DNA from: Salinimicrobium xinjiangense DSM 19287
GTDB lineage: Bacteria; Bacteroidota; Bacteroidia; Flavobacteriales; Flavobacteriaceae
Direction: 5' to 3'
DNA: 64,000 nucleotides
Assembly (NCBI RefSeq): GCF_000423585.1
Contig: NZ_AUIG01000002.1
Location: 1 to 64,000, forward strand
Each line of letters begins with the position of its first letter. The stretch's first letter is position 1. Shown here piece after piece: positions 25,811 to 35,278 of the stretch. The notes beneath the pieces were generated by a model. It saw only the letters and a program-made list of their open reading frames with translations, did no database searches and had not been told where the DNA came from. The translations under genes were made by a program, and so were the position numbers.

Positions 25811-26580
25811 AGTTTGGTTACTCTAATATAATCCACATAAAATTTCTTCGGAAAAATGGAATCATCCACATCGGGTCCGCCAAAGTTTCCGCCTACTGCC
25901 ATGTTGATAAGGAAGTAAAAAGGTTTCCGGAAAGGATAATGCGCCTCATCATACTTTTCTGGAACAAATTTATATATGGACTTCCCATCGATGAAGAATT
26001 CAATATAATCTTCTGTCCAAACTGCCTTATAGAGGTGGAAGCCTTCTTCTATGTCCTCTATAAATACCTTTTTAGTGTTGATGGTATTCCCATGGCTGGC
26101 AGGAGTGTGCAGAGAAGTAAAAACCCTTTGCGGTTCCCTCCCAACATATTCCATGATGTCGACCTCTCCAGAAGCGGGCCAGCCAACTTCAGCAATATCA
26201 TGACCCAGCATCCAAACTGCAGGCCAAAGGCCTTTACCTTCAGCTACTTTAGCTCTCACCTCGATCTCTCCATACTTAAATTCAACTTTATCTTTTGAAT
26301 TGATCTTCCCGGAGAAATATTTATCCCCTTCCTTAACTGCGGTTAGTACTAAATTGCCATCCTTCACCTCAACATAATTGCGATCGTAAATTTGCAATTC
26401 ATTATTCCCCCAGCCGCAAAGGTTGGGACAGCCGTCACCTTCTTCATAACTCCAGTGCTCCATATTGAGCTCTTCCCCATCAAAATGCTCTTCAAAGATG
26501 ACCTGTGAAGTAGCCGAAAAAGAAAGACTTAAGCATAAGGTGCCAAAAAAGGTATTTTTGAGGCTGTTTCTTTTTATCAT
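25807..26580 (-). CDS. GH16 family endo-beta-1,3-glucanase (laminarinase type)
   Basis: 257 aa: a signal peptide (KNTFFGTLCLSLSFSATSQ, after MIKRNSL) and one GH16 domain. The active-site strand reads GEVDIMEYVGREP (nucleophile and acid/base Glu around residue 140), after 'KGLWPAVWMLGHDIAEVGWP'. The 'W..CP..CGWGNNELQ..' start and the VGWPASGEVDIMEY context are those of bacterial laminarinases. Start and stop overlap both neighbours by 4 bp (ATGA), so GH3-GH16-GH16 are tightly coupled. Confidence 0.93.
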   Translation of the reverse strand: MIKRNSLKNTFFGTLCLSLSFSATSQVIFEEHFDGEELNMEHWSYEEGDGCPNLCGWGNNELQIYDRNYVEVKDGNLVLTAVKEGDKYFSGKINSKDKVEFKYGEIEVRAKVAEGKGLWPAVWMLGHDIAEVGWPASGEVDIMEYVGREPQRVFTSLHTPASHGNTINTKKVFIEDIEEGFHLYKAVWTEDYIEFFIDGKSIYKFVPEKYDEAHYPFRKPFYFLINMAVGGNFGGPDVDDSIFPKKFYVDYIRVTKL

Positions 26581-28850
26581 TTTAATCTGAATTTTGCTGT
26601 TTTAAGATCTTTGGAATTTCCTCCAACCATCACTTCAAACTGCCCCGGTTCTGCCGCCCATTCCTTATTGGCATTATAGAACTCAAGCAATTCTGTCCCT
26701 ATATTAAAGGTAACAGTTTTTGAGGCGCCCGGCTCCAGTTCAACTAATTCAAAACCTTTAAGTTCTATAATTGGTCTTGTGGTGCTGGCAACCAAATCCC
26801 GAAGATAAAGCTGCACAACTTCCTTACCCTTTTTAGATCCGGTGTTAGTAAGTTTCACTGAAACTTCAATATTTCTGCCAGACTCCATTTCTTCGGCAGA
26901 AAGCTGCAGGTCACTGTATTCAAAAGTGGTATAGCTAAGCCCAAAGCCGAAAGGATAAAGAGCATCATTTCTCTCATCTGTATAAGCCGAATAAGTCACA
27001 TCTGTAGGATTACTTGGACGACCGGTCATCTTTTGGTTATAATATAATGGCTCCTGCCCTACTGCTCTTGGGAAGGATACAGGTAATTTTCCGGAAGGAT
27101 TGTATTTTCCAAAGAGAACATCAGCAATAGCATTTCCACTTTCGGTTCCAAGTTGCCACGCAACAACAATTGCAGGAATGTTCTCTGCAGCCCATGTGAT
27201 CTCAAGTGGTCTACCGTTTTGAAGCACCAATACAATATTTTTGTTAACTGCGTATATTTCCTGCATAAGTTCCTGTTGAACGCCTGCAAGACCAATATTT
27301 ACCTGACTTCTTCCTTCCCCACTCTGGAAAGCATCCTCCCCAAGTGCAAGTATCACCACATCTGCCTTTTTAGCAGCATCAACAGCTGCTTTAAAACCTG
27401 ACTTATCTGTAGTATTTATTTTTAGCGGCTTAAGAAAACTACGTTCGCCCATCCCAAGATCTGCTCCTTTGGCATAAGTTACTTTCGCGTTCTTTCCAAC
27501 AGCATTTCGTACTCCTTCAAGGATAGAGACTGCCGAATTTGCTTCGCCCTGTGCTCTCCAGTTCCCGATTGGGGTGTCCTTATCATCTGCAAGTGGACCA
27601 ATAACTACAATATTCTTTGCAGAAGCGACTAGTGGCAGAAGGTTTTTCTCATTTTTTAGAAGTACAATTGACTTTTTAGCAACATCTCTGGCAACTTGTC
27701 TGTGCTCGTCAAAATTGATCTTTTTGATAGCTTCAGGATCTGAATAGCGGTAAGGATCTTCAAACAATCCTAATTTAAATTTAACTCTTAGTACTCTTTT
27801 TACAGCATCATCAATTAAGGCTTCATCAACTTTTCCTTCCTTTACCAGGTTAACAAGTCCGGTTTCGTATGCTCCTCCTTCCATGTCCATGTCGCTTCCT
27901 GCTTTGACAGCGATTTCAGCGGCATGAGTTAGATCTTCGGCGAAACCATGGTCTCTCATTTCGGCAATTGATCCCCAGTCTGATACTATAAATCCATCCC
28001 AATTCCAGTCACCTTTGAGGATATCACGTTGCAGGTATTTGCTTCCGGTTGCGGGAGTTCCGTCGAGATCGTTAAAAGCATTCATAAAAGTTGCCACTCC
28101 GGCTTTGGCAGCGGCTTTAAATGGAGGCAGTATCGTATTGTGTAGTTCGTTATCTCCCACATGTACTGTATTGTAATCACGTCCCGCTTCAGCAAAACCA
28201 TACCCGGCAAAGTGCTTGGCAGTTGCCGCTATGCTGGCAGGATTAGAAAGATCATCTCCCTGGTAACCTCTAATTTTAGCTTCGGCAACGCGAGAGGTAA
28301 GGAAAGGGTCTTCACCTGCTCCTTCCATAATACGCCCCCAGCGGGCATCACGGGAAATATCGATCATGGGAGCAAAAGTCCAGTTCACTCCATCTGCCGC
28401 AGCTTCAAGAGCAGAAATGCGGGCGGTTTCTTCCATGGCTTCAAGATCCCAGCTCGCGGTTTCTCCCAGAGGAACCGGAAACATAGTTCTGTGTCCATGG
28501 ATCACATCATACCCAAACATAAGAGGGATCTTGATCCTGGAGTTTTCCATGATCAATTTTTGGGCTTCCAGGGTCGCATCAACAGATAATACATTAAGCA
28601 TAGAACCAACAAGTCCCTGCTTAAGCCTTTCCTCCCGGTATTGATTTTGATCTCCTGTGGCAGGCCCTGTAAGATCCCAGGTGCCGCTGTACTGCATCAT
28701 TTGTCCTACTTTCTCTTCAAGAGTCATTATTGACAGGAGTGAGTCGACTTTTGCCTCCACATCCTGTACAGAGCTTTTTATATTGCTTTCCTGCGCTGAA
28801 GTCGTTAAGACCGGAAACAGACAGACCAGGAGTAATAAACCTTTTTTCAT
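26577..28850 (-). CDS. bglX: GH3 beta-glucosidase (BglX-like)
   Basis: A periplasmic beta-glucosidase of 757 aa that would release glucose from beta-gluco-oligosaccharides. A signal peptide (MKKGLLLLVCLFPVLTTSAQE) precedes the GH3 N-terminal barrel. The nucleophile Asp is in 'DGFIVSDWGSIAEMRDHGFA' (about residue 295), the (alpha/beta)6 domain has 'GEDAFQSGEGRS', and a C-terminal fibronectin-III-like domain covers about 670-757. Its stop overlaps the next GH16 start by 4 bp, and the other GH3 lies 41 bp upstream. It shares strong similarity with the GH3 at 61956 in the mannan locus, so the two are likely paralogues. Confidence 0.93.
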   Translation of the reverse strand: MKKGLLLLVCLFPVLTTSAQESNIKSSVQDVEAKVDSLLSIMTLEEKVGQMMQYSGTWDLTGPATGDQNQYREERLKQGLVGSMLNVLSVDATLEAQKLIMENSRIKIPLMFGYDVIHGHRTMFPVPLGETASWDLEAMEETARISALEAAADGVNWTFAPMIDISRDARWGRIMEGAGEDPFLTSRVAEAKIRGYQGDDLSNPASIAATAKHFAGYGFAEAGRDYNTVHVGDNELHNTILPPFKAAAKAGVATFMNAFNDLDGTPATGSKYLQRDILKGDWNWDGFIVSDWGSIAEMRDHGFAEDLTHAAEIAVKAGSDMDMEGGAYETGLVNLVKEGKVDEALIDDAVKRVLRVKFKLGLFEDPYRYSDPEAIKKINFDEHRQVARDVAKKSIVLLKNEKNLLPLVASAKNIVVIGPLADDKDTPIGNWRAQGEANSAVSILEGVRNAVGKNAKVTYAKGADLGMGERSFLKPLKINTTDKSGFKAAVDAAKKADVVILALGEDAFQSGEGRSQVNIGLAGVQQELMQEIYAVNKNIVLVLQNGRPLEITWAAENIPAIVVAWQLGTESGNAIADVLFGKYNPSGKLPVSFPRAVGQEPLYYNQKMTGRPSNPTDVTYSAYTDERNDALYPFGFGLSYTTFEYSDLQLSAEEMESGRNIEVSVKLTNTGSKKGKEVVQLYLRDLVASTTRPIIELKGFELVELEPGASKTVTFNIGTELLEFYNANKEWAAEPGQFEVMVGGNSKDLKTAKFRLK

Positions 28851-28891
28851 TTTGTTATTTATTATAGGTGTTAATGATCGAATATTGAATC

Positions 28892-31219
28892 TTATTTTAT
28901 GACGTTAAGGGTGGTTTTTAAATCTTTTATAATTATTTCAAATTCCCCGGGTTCTACCAGAGATTCTCCTTTGGGAGTAAAATAAGCCAGATCTTTTGCG
29001 CCGATCTCGAAACTCACGGTTTTCGATTCTCCGGGTTCCAGGTAGATCTTTTCAAATCTTCGCAACCTCTTCACATCCGGCGTGCTTTGACTGGCATACA
29101 GATCTGAAGTGAACAATTCCACCACTTCTTTTCCTGCTATCTTACCGGTGTTGGTGACAGTAACTTCTACCATAAAACTGCCGGTAGTATTTATGGCAGC
29201 TTTATCCAATTTAAGATCTGAATATTCAAAAGTGGTATAGCTTAATCCATCTCCAAAAAAGAACTGCGGATTATAATCTGCCTCATAATTGTAAACTCCC
29301 TCGGCTTTTGCCTGCTCTTCAGAAGGTTTATGGATGTAAGGAATCAAGGCATTTGGATAGCGCGGATAGGTATACGGGAGTTTTCCGGAAGGATTTACGT
29401 CTCCGAATAAAATATCGGCCAGTGCATCTCCCCCAAAATTTCCGGGAAGATAGGTTTGAACAATGGCCTTCATATCTCTCTCAAACTTACTGATAATCCG
29501 GGGGCGCCCTTCGTTGAGGACAAGAATCACGGGGGTACCGGTCTTTGCAAGTGCTCTGGCTAATTCCGTTTGATGGTCAGACAGGTAGAGATCATTGAGA
29601 TCCCCCGGCTTTTCAGTATAAGTATTTTCACCAACAGCAAGGATCACGTAATCCACATTCTTAGCTGCGGTTATGGCTTGCTCAAAATCAACTTTTTCAT
29701 CCTCGTAATACTTCCCGTCTTCAACATAGGAAACTCCCGGCACGAATGTGACATTTTCATTGCCTATCTCATTCTGAACAGCCTCGAGGATAGTATTGTA
29801 GGATTCAGCAAACTCGGGCGTTTTCTCTCCCTGCCATGAGTAAGTCCAGGCTCCGTTAAGGGTGCGCATTGAATTCACATTTGGCCCGGTGACGAGCACC
29901 TTCACACTCTTGTTTAGCGGAAGAATATTCCCCTCATTTTTCAGCAGCGTAATGGACTCCGCTGCCATGTCATAAGCGGCTCTCTCAAATTCCTTACTGC
30001 CGAATTTTGGATAGTTCTTGTAATGAGTTACAGGAGTTTCGAAAAGATTAAGTGCCAGTTTCACTTTTAATATCCTTCTTACGGCATCATCTATTCTCGA
30101 TTCTTTTACTTCGCCAGATTTTACAAGGTCAACAAGATTATCAAAGAATATCTCATATTGATAAGGAACCATTGACATATCTATGCCCGCATTAATAGCC
30201 ATTTTGATAGCCTCCCTGTCATTTTCGGCAACGCGATCGCGGCGGTGCAGGTTTTCAATATCTGCCCAGTCGGTCACCACCAAACCTTCGAATCCTAACT
30301 CCTCCTTAAGTAAGGATGTAAGCAATTCATAATTCGCATGCACCGGAATGCCGTTTATAATCCCGGAGTTTATCATTATGGTGTGAGCGCCGGCATCTAC
30401 TGCGGCTTTAAAGGGTGGCAGGTGATATTCTCTTAAAGCATCGATTGGAATATAAGCAGGAGTCCTGTCCTTTCCGGAAATAACTGCGTGATATCCCAAA
30501 AAGTGCTTTAGAGTAGAGGCTACATGTTCTGGATGACCTATATTATTATTTTCTCCTTCGTAACCATCTGTCATTGCAACTCCAAGCACAGACGCCAGGT
30601 AAGGATCTTCTCCAAAGGTTTCCCACATACGGGAGAACCTTGGATCCATCCCAAGATCGAGTACTGGCGAAAAATTCCAGGGAATACCACTGGCACGGGT
30701 TTCATAAGCGGTGATCTGTGCCCCACGCTTTACCAGTTCAGGATTTCTGCTGGCACCCTGACCTATTTGCTGCGGAAACATTGTAGCACCCGCAGTATAT
30801 GTGGCACCATGGATCATATCCACTCCATAAATAATCGGAATTCCCAACCTGGTTTCAGCCTTATTGACATCCTGAATTTCTTTTATGATCTCATACCATT
30901 GTTCTGGTGGAAGGGCTCTGTTACCAGCAGTATTCAGAAAGGAACCTACGTGATATTCGGAAACAGCCTTTTTCATCAATTCTTTATCCAATGAAAATGG
31001 TTCATAACTGGAGAAGCGATTTTCGCCTTTACCAATGACATCCAAAGTGGCTTGTGTCATCTGACCCACTTTTTCCTCCAGGGTCATTTTCGACAGCAAT
31101 TCATCTGCTCTTGTTGAGATTTCTGTCTTAGAGGACAAATTTCTGGTATCCTGAGCTTTTACTCCACAACCTGTGGTGAAAATGATGCCTAAACCTATTA
31201 TAAATCGTGTAATTTTCAT
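28892..31219 (-). CDS. GH3 beta-glucosidase, lipoprotein
   Basis: 775 aa. The signal peptide ends in a lipobox (IIFTTGC, Cys about 18), so the enzyme is probably membrane-anchored. The GH3 barrel carries 'GFEGLVVTDWADIENLHRRD', with the nucleophile Asp in TDW, and the 'AVGENTYTEKPGDLNDLYL' loop and the FnIII-like tail are present. This sequence type differs from the BglX copy downstream, including the 'VDMIHGATYTAGATMFPQQ' segment, which suggests a different chain length or linkage preference. It lies 27 bp after the GH5 gene stop and 41 bp before bglX. Confidence 0.92.
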   Translation of the reverse strand: MKITRFIIGLGIIFTTGCGVKAQDTRNLSSKTEISTRADELLSKMTLEEKVGQMTQATLDVIGKGENRFSSYEPFSLDKELMKKAVSEYHVGSFLNTAGNRALPPEQWYEIIKEIQDVNKAETRLGIPIIYGVDMIHGATYTAGATMFPQQIGQGASRNPELVKRGAQITAYETRASGIPWNFSPVLDLGMDPRFSRMWETFGEDPYLASVLGVAMTDGYEGENNNIGHPEHVASTLKHFLGYHAVISGKDRTPAYIPIDALREYHLPPFKAAVDAGAHTIMINSGIINGIPVHANYELLTSLLKEELGFEGLVVTDWADIENLHRRDRVAENDREAIKMAINAGIDMSMVPYQYEIFFDNLVDLVKSGEVKESRIDDAVRRILKVKLALNLFETPVTHYKNYPKFGSKEFERAAYDMAAESITLLKNEGNILPLNKSVKVLVTGPNVNSMRTLNGAWTYSWQGEKTPEFAESYNTILEAVQNEIGNENVTFVPGVSYVEDGKYYEDEKVDFEQAITAAKNVDYVILAVGENTYTEKPGDLNDLYLSDHQTELARALAKTGTPVILVLNEGRPRIISKFERDMKAIVQTYLPGNFGGDALADILFGDVNPSGKLPYTYPRYPNALIPYIHKPSEEQAKAEGVYNYEADYNPQFFFGDGLSYTTFEYSDLKLDKAAINTTGSFMVEVTVTNTGKIAGKEVVELFTSDLYASQSTPDVKRLRRFEKIYLEPGESKTVSFEIGAKDLAYFTPKGESLVEPGEFEIIIKDLKTTLNVIK

Positions 31220-31246
31220 ATTATCAAAATATTTGCAGGGATTCTG

Positions 31247-33001
31247 TTATTTTTGGCGGGTCAGCATAATCTGCTCCAGTTTAAACTCGCCATCCTTAGT
31301 TAAAAATCTTAGCTGATTTTCCCCTTTTTGAAGAGGGATTTCGCTAATGCTGGTTTCCGTCCATTTATTATCACTACCGGGCACGACGAAAGCCGGATAT
31401 TCTTTTCCATTCACCTGGACGGCAGCTTTTCCTGGTGTGCCAGCTGCGGTTCTAAAGGCAAGTTGAAATTTGCCATTTTTAGATACTGTAAAAGTGTATT
31501 GCATCCACTCCCCTTCCTCGAGGTCACCAACGTATACATCATCATAACTCTTCCTGGTTCCCATGGGAAAGATATCCACTCCGTCATTTCGGTATGTCCT
31601 GCCGTTATTCCAACTCTGTCTGTCTCCACCTGTAGAGATGTAATAATTGCCGGCCACATTGTCGTGGTAGGCTACTCCTATTTTTCCCATATCATAATTC
31701 GCAGCCTTAAGAATTCCGGAATCCTCTATGAATACTTTCGAAAACGGAATTGCTTTATCTGAATGCGGCTGCCTTATCATCGCGTCAACAACACCTTTAT
31801 GATAATAATTGTTTTCAAGTTTGGTATTTTCAGCAAGTTGCATGAAGGCGGAATAAGCTTCTTCTTCGGAAGGTTTTTCAGCTTCTCCCCGCCAGTACTG
31901 AAGTATTTGCTCATATCCCGCATTCACCGGCACCTCAAGCGGATTATTAAAGCCCAGTTTTTTAAGAGGCCACCAGCACCAGCCAATATTATTCTCCTCC
32001 ATCAATTTTATAGCATCGGTGAACCAGACATTTGAATTTTCTCCTGTTTCTCCCAGCCATACAGGAGTATTATATTTTTCCCTGAAGTCAAGAAACTTTT
32101 GAATGGAAGCTGTGTCGTTATAATTCCAGTATTTGTGAAAGCTAATGACCATATTATCATCCCAGGGCGGCAGAATACCATTGTAATTATTCCCCCAGCC
32201 ATTTCCCTCTATGATAATGATATGATTCTTATCTACCTCCCGAATGGCTTCGGTGATCTCCACCATTAACTTTTTAAGCGGTGCATTATGAGTGTCCTCC
32301 AGTCCGTTTTTATTCTTACCTTCCTCAAAGGTCCAATTGGGCTCGTTAATGAGGTCGTAACCACCTATCCATGGCTCGTCCTTATATCTTTCAGCAAGTT
32401 TTTTCCATAGAGCCACCAGTTTTTGCTGGTTTTCTCCACTTTCCCACAGAGAAGGCTTAGAGGGATCACGATCTGAAATATTGACATCATGCCCCTGCCC
32501 TCCCGGTGCAGCATGCATATCTAAAATTAGATACATCTGGTTTGCCTCAGCCCAACTCAAAAGAGAATCGGTCATTTGAAAGCCTTTTTCGAGCCAGGTA
32601 TTTTTTCCCTGTACAGGTTCATCTTCTACGGGAAGGGTGTACAGGTTGAAATGCATAGGAAGCCTTACTGAATTAAAGCCCCAGCTCTTTAATGAATCAA
32701 CATCAATTTTCCGGGTATGATTGGCTAACCAGGCCCCATAGAATTCAGCTGTTTTTTGCTCGCCGATTAATTCTTCAATTTGTTTCCTGATCACATACTG
32801 CTGCCCCGAAAAAGGTACTTTTAGCATGTAACCTTCCTGCAGCATATGGCCTCCCAGGCCTATTCCTCTTAACAGGACATTTTCCCCATTCCTATCGACG
32901 ATCTTTTGATCCTGAGTATGTAAAAACTCAGAACTCGGGATTTGCTGGGAAAAACAACCAGGAGAAATGGCTAAAAAAAATGTTATGAGGATATTTTTCA
33001 T
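31247..33001 (-). CDS. GH5 family glucanase with C-terminal CBM6-like domain
   Basis: 584 aa from the ATG at 33001 (the frame is open to 33040, but MKNILITFFLAISPGCFSQQ is the signal peptide). The GH5 barrel (about 25-400) begins 'LLRGIGLGGHMLQEGYML'. The acid/base Glu is in 'GYDLINEPNW' and the nucleophile Glu in 'PVWLGETGEN'. Residues about 440-584 look like a CBM6-type beta-sandwich (YVGDLEEGEWMQYTFTV, a C-terminal KLEQIMLTR). In this locus a beta-1,3- or beta-1,6-glucan-active enzyme is likely; the subfamily cannot be fixed by eye. Confidence 0.88.
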   Translation of the reverse strand: MKNILITFFLAISPGCFSQQIPSSEFLHTQDQKIVDRNGENVLLRGIGLGGHMLQEGYMLKVPFSGQQYVIRKQIEELIGEQKTAEFYGAWLANHTRKIDVDSLKSWGFNSVRLPMHFNLYTLPVEDEPVQGKNTWLEKGFQMTDSLLSWAEANQMYLILDMHAAPGGQGHDVNISDRDPSKPSLWESGENQQKLVALWKKLAERYKDEPWIGGYDLINEPNWTFEEGKNKNGLEDTHNAPLKKLMVEITEAIREVDKNHIIIIEGNGWGNNYNGILPPWDDNMVISFHKYWNYNDTASIQKFLDFREKYNTPVWLGETGENSNVWFTDAIKLMEENNIGWCWWPLKKLGFNNPLEVPVNAGYEQILQYWRGEAEKPSEEEAYSAFMQLAENTKLENNYYHKGVVDAMIRQPHSDKAIPFSKVFIEDSGILKAANYDMGKIGVAYHDNVAGNYYISTGGDRQSWNNGRTYRNDGVDIFPMGTRKSYDDVYVGDLEEGEWMQYTFTVSKNGKFQLAFRTAAGTPGKAAVQVNGKEYPAFVVPGSDNKWTETSISEIPLQKGENQLRFLTKDGEFKLEQIMLTRQK

Positions 33002-33148
33002 TTTAATTGTTTTTCCGGGTGAACTTTTAAGCCTCCCCACAGCGGTTTTAAAAAGGTAAAATTTGTGTATGTCTTCTTTTCAATTGGTACCCCGTTCTCT
33101 ACGAGTAGTAAAGTCCGCTGTTAATTCAAGCCCGTTTTACTTCTTTTA

Positions 33149-34261
33149 CTATTGATATATTCTAACATAATCAACTTCCATAGTTGATGATGTAAAGTCA
33201 GGATCTATTGTGAACCAACTTCCTCCCATTGCTACGTTCAAAATCAGGAACTGGCTGGCATCAAACGGCCAGGTTTCACTATTCTTGTTTGCCGGTTTGT
33301 AGGTATAGTGAACAACACCATCAACTGAAAAAACAATTTCATAGTCGTCCCATTCAACCGCATAAACATGAAATGCTGCTGAAACATCATCGATATTTTG
33401 GGCTCCATGATTAACCGTGTTTCCGAAACTGGAAGAGGTATGCAAAGCACTTTGAACTACCCCCTGGTTGTGCCCCCAATGTTCCATAATGTCAATCTCC
33501 CCGCATGCCGGCCAACCTACTGTTCGTATATTTGATCCTAACATCCAGATGGCTGGCCAGGTGCCTTCACCATAAGGAAGTTTTGCTCTAACTTCAACTC
33601 TCCCATAGGTAAAGTCGAATTTCCCTTCGGTTAGTATACGGGCTGAGGTATATGAGGAGCTTCCATAATTTTCTTTTTTGGCAGTGATCTTCAATAAACC
33701 TTCTTCGACTTTCACGTTTTCTGGCCTATCCGTGTAATATTGCTTTTCTCCGTTCCCCCAACCGTTACTTCCAGTACCAATATCATAGCCCCACTTTGAA
33801 TTGTCAGGACTTCCATCTATATCAAATTCATCTGAAAAGACCAGGTTGTCAAAGGGCGGTCTTTCCACAAGAATTTGTATTTGTTTAAAGGTATTTATGA
33901 AATCATTGGTTTTGGAATAGGCAGACACAGATACTGAATAATTATTTAGCTCCCTTCTGGTATAAGTGTACTCAACTGTTCCTGTTGTGTCTGTCACAAC
34001 TGTACCATCTCCAAACCTGAATTCATATTTAATTGCATTCGTTGCCTTCGCAACCACCTGGATCATACCACTACCATCTCCAAATGGATTGTTCTCATCG
34101 GCGCCAACTACCGAAATATCTAAGGTGAGATTGGTAGGAAGAACTTGTTCCGGCTCAGGTGTTGGTGGATAAATCTCGTCATCGGCACCTCCTGAACAGG
34201 ATAATAGTAGTCCTAACCCTATAATTATTATAGGATTGAGGTATCTAAAACATATTATCAT
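33149..34261 (-). CDS. PKD-GH16 surface lipoprotein (laminarinase type)
   Basis: 370 aa. The N-terminus has a lipoprotein signal (GLGLLLSCSGG, lipobox Cys about 22) and an acidic/Pro linker, consistent with surface export. A PKD-like domain (about 45-135; 'YEFRFGDGTVVTDTTGTVEY') precedes the GH16 domain (about 140-370). The catalytic motif is GEIDIMEHWG, with 'TWPAIWMLGSNIRTVGWP' before it. It is probably the cell-surface endo-enzyme that cuts the polymer before SusCD import. A strong terminator lies between it and the upstream lipoprotein gene. Confidence 0.92.
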   Translation of the reverse strand: MIICFRYLNPIIIIGLGLLLSCSGGADDEIYPPTPEPEQVLPTNLTLDISVVGADENNPFGDGSGMIQVVAKATNAIKYEFRFGDGTVVTDTTGTVEYTYTRRELNNYSVSVSAYSKTNDFINTFKQIQILVERPPFDNLVFSDEFDIDGSPDNSKWGYDIGTGSNGWGNGEKQYYTDRPENVKVEEGLLKITAKKENYGSSSYTSARILTEGKFDFTYGRVEVRAKLPYGEGTWPAIWMLGSNIRTVGWPACGEIDIMEHWGHNQGVVQSALHTSSSFGNTVNHGAQNIDDVSAAFHVYAVEWDDYEIVFSVDGVVHYTYKPANKNSETWPFDASQFLILNVAMGGSWFTIDPDFTSSTMEVDYVRIYQ

Positions 34262-34288
34262 AATAAGCTGGAAATAAATCCTTTTGAT

Positions 34289-34318
34289 AAAAAAGAGGGC
34301 ATAATTGCCCTCTTTTTT
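34289..34318. terminator. Strong bidirectional hairpin terminator inside the glucan locus
   Basis: AAAAAAGAGGGCA and TGCCCTCTTTTTT form a perfect 13-bp stem with a TAAT loop. It lies between the glycan-binding lipoprotein gene (ends 34410) and the GH16 lipoprotein gene (starts 34261). With a T-run on both strands it can act on leftward transcription. It would lower expression of the downstream enzymes relative to SusC, SusD and the lipoprotein, unless a further promoter exists. Confidence 0.85.
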
Positions 34319-34409
34319 ATCTTAACCTTTTAAAAGGAAAAGGACACTGTTTAAAACAGGCTGCAGTTTTAATTTAGAAGATCTTATTTAGACTGCTAAC
34401 TTTCATTTC

Positions 34410-35249
34410 TCACTCCTCAGATTCCTCTGCTTCCCCGGAGTCCTCAGGTACGAATACCCACGTCCAACCAGTACCAAATCCATTACCTGGAACATACAAC
34501 ACTAATTGGTCTTCTGTTAATGAAACTATATCATATACTCCAGCAGGATTACCTACAACAGCACCATATTCATTTCCTGATCCTAAAATATTACCATCAC
34601 TAATTATTAGTTTTTGGTTTTTAACATCAAGAACAAAACTACTTAATTGGCCTTCAGCATCTGCATCGGCATAATAGGTGTAATTGGCTGCACCATCTAA
34701 ATCAAATGTCATTTTGCCCGAGGCATCTGACGGAGGACAACAGTCCCCGGCAGCGTTCCACCATGCAGTCCAGGCACTAGCTTTATCCCCGGGAGGAGAC
34801 ATAAACCACCACAACCGCCCATCAGACCCAGGACCTCCATCAAAAACCCAGGTTTTACCTTCGGCTGTATTTTCGCTGACAAGATCGTACCAGTCCTGAT
34901 CCAGTGCATGAGTAAGCTCCTCTACCTCAACTTCGATTGTTTTTGTAAAAAACTCACTACCTAAAGTTCCTACATAAGTAAAAGTCGCTGTTCCAGGAAT
35001 GGGGTAAACAAAAGTCGTTTCGTTCGTGAGTGCCTTCCCAAGGTTATAATCCCAATAACCGGTTATACCCGGTGTGGTCATTTCAAGGGTAATTTCATTA
35101 CCTCCTGGTGTACTTTGGGTAGCTATTAACTCTACACCCTCCACATTAGTCGTATTTCGCAATTCTTGCTCATCTACCTCCGGTTCACAACCTGAGAACA
35201 ACAGAACAACAGAAGCAAGAAACAGACTGCTTATTTTATTAATTTTCAT
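34410..35249 (-). CDS. Putative surface glycan-binding lipoprotein of the glucan locus
   Basis: 279 aa with a lipoprotein signal (LASVVLLFSGCEPEVDE, Cys about 21; acidic residues after Cys fit a surface-export signal). Residues about 35-110 resemble a PKD/Ig-like beta-sandwich. The rest is rich in Trp and Gly (GRLWWFMSPPGDKASAWTAW, TGWTWVFVP), suggesting a carbohydrate-binding surface, and ends in an acidic tail. It follows SusD directly (29 bp), the position of SusE/SusF-type binding proteins, but no strong similarity to SusE/F is recognised. No catalytic motif is seen. The binding role is inferred. Confidence 0.75.
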   Translation of the reverse strand: MKINKISSLFLASVVLLFSGCEPEVDEQELRNTTNVEGVELIATQSTPGGNEITLEMTTPGITGYWDYNLGKALTNETTFVYPIPGTATFTYVGTLGSEFFTKTIEVEVEELTHALDQDWYDLVSENTAEGKTWVFDGGPGSDGRLWWFMSPPGDKASAWTAWWNAAGDCCPPSDASGKMTFDLDGAANYTYYADADAEGQLSSFVLDVKNQKLIISDGNILGSGNEYGAVVGNPAGVYDIVSLTEDQLVLYVPGNGFGTGWTWVFVPEDSGEAEESEE

Positions 35250-35278
35250 ATCTCTGTATTTTTATATTATAAATCTTT

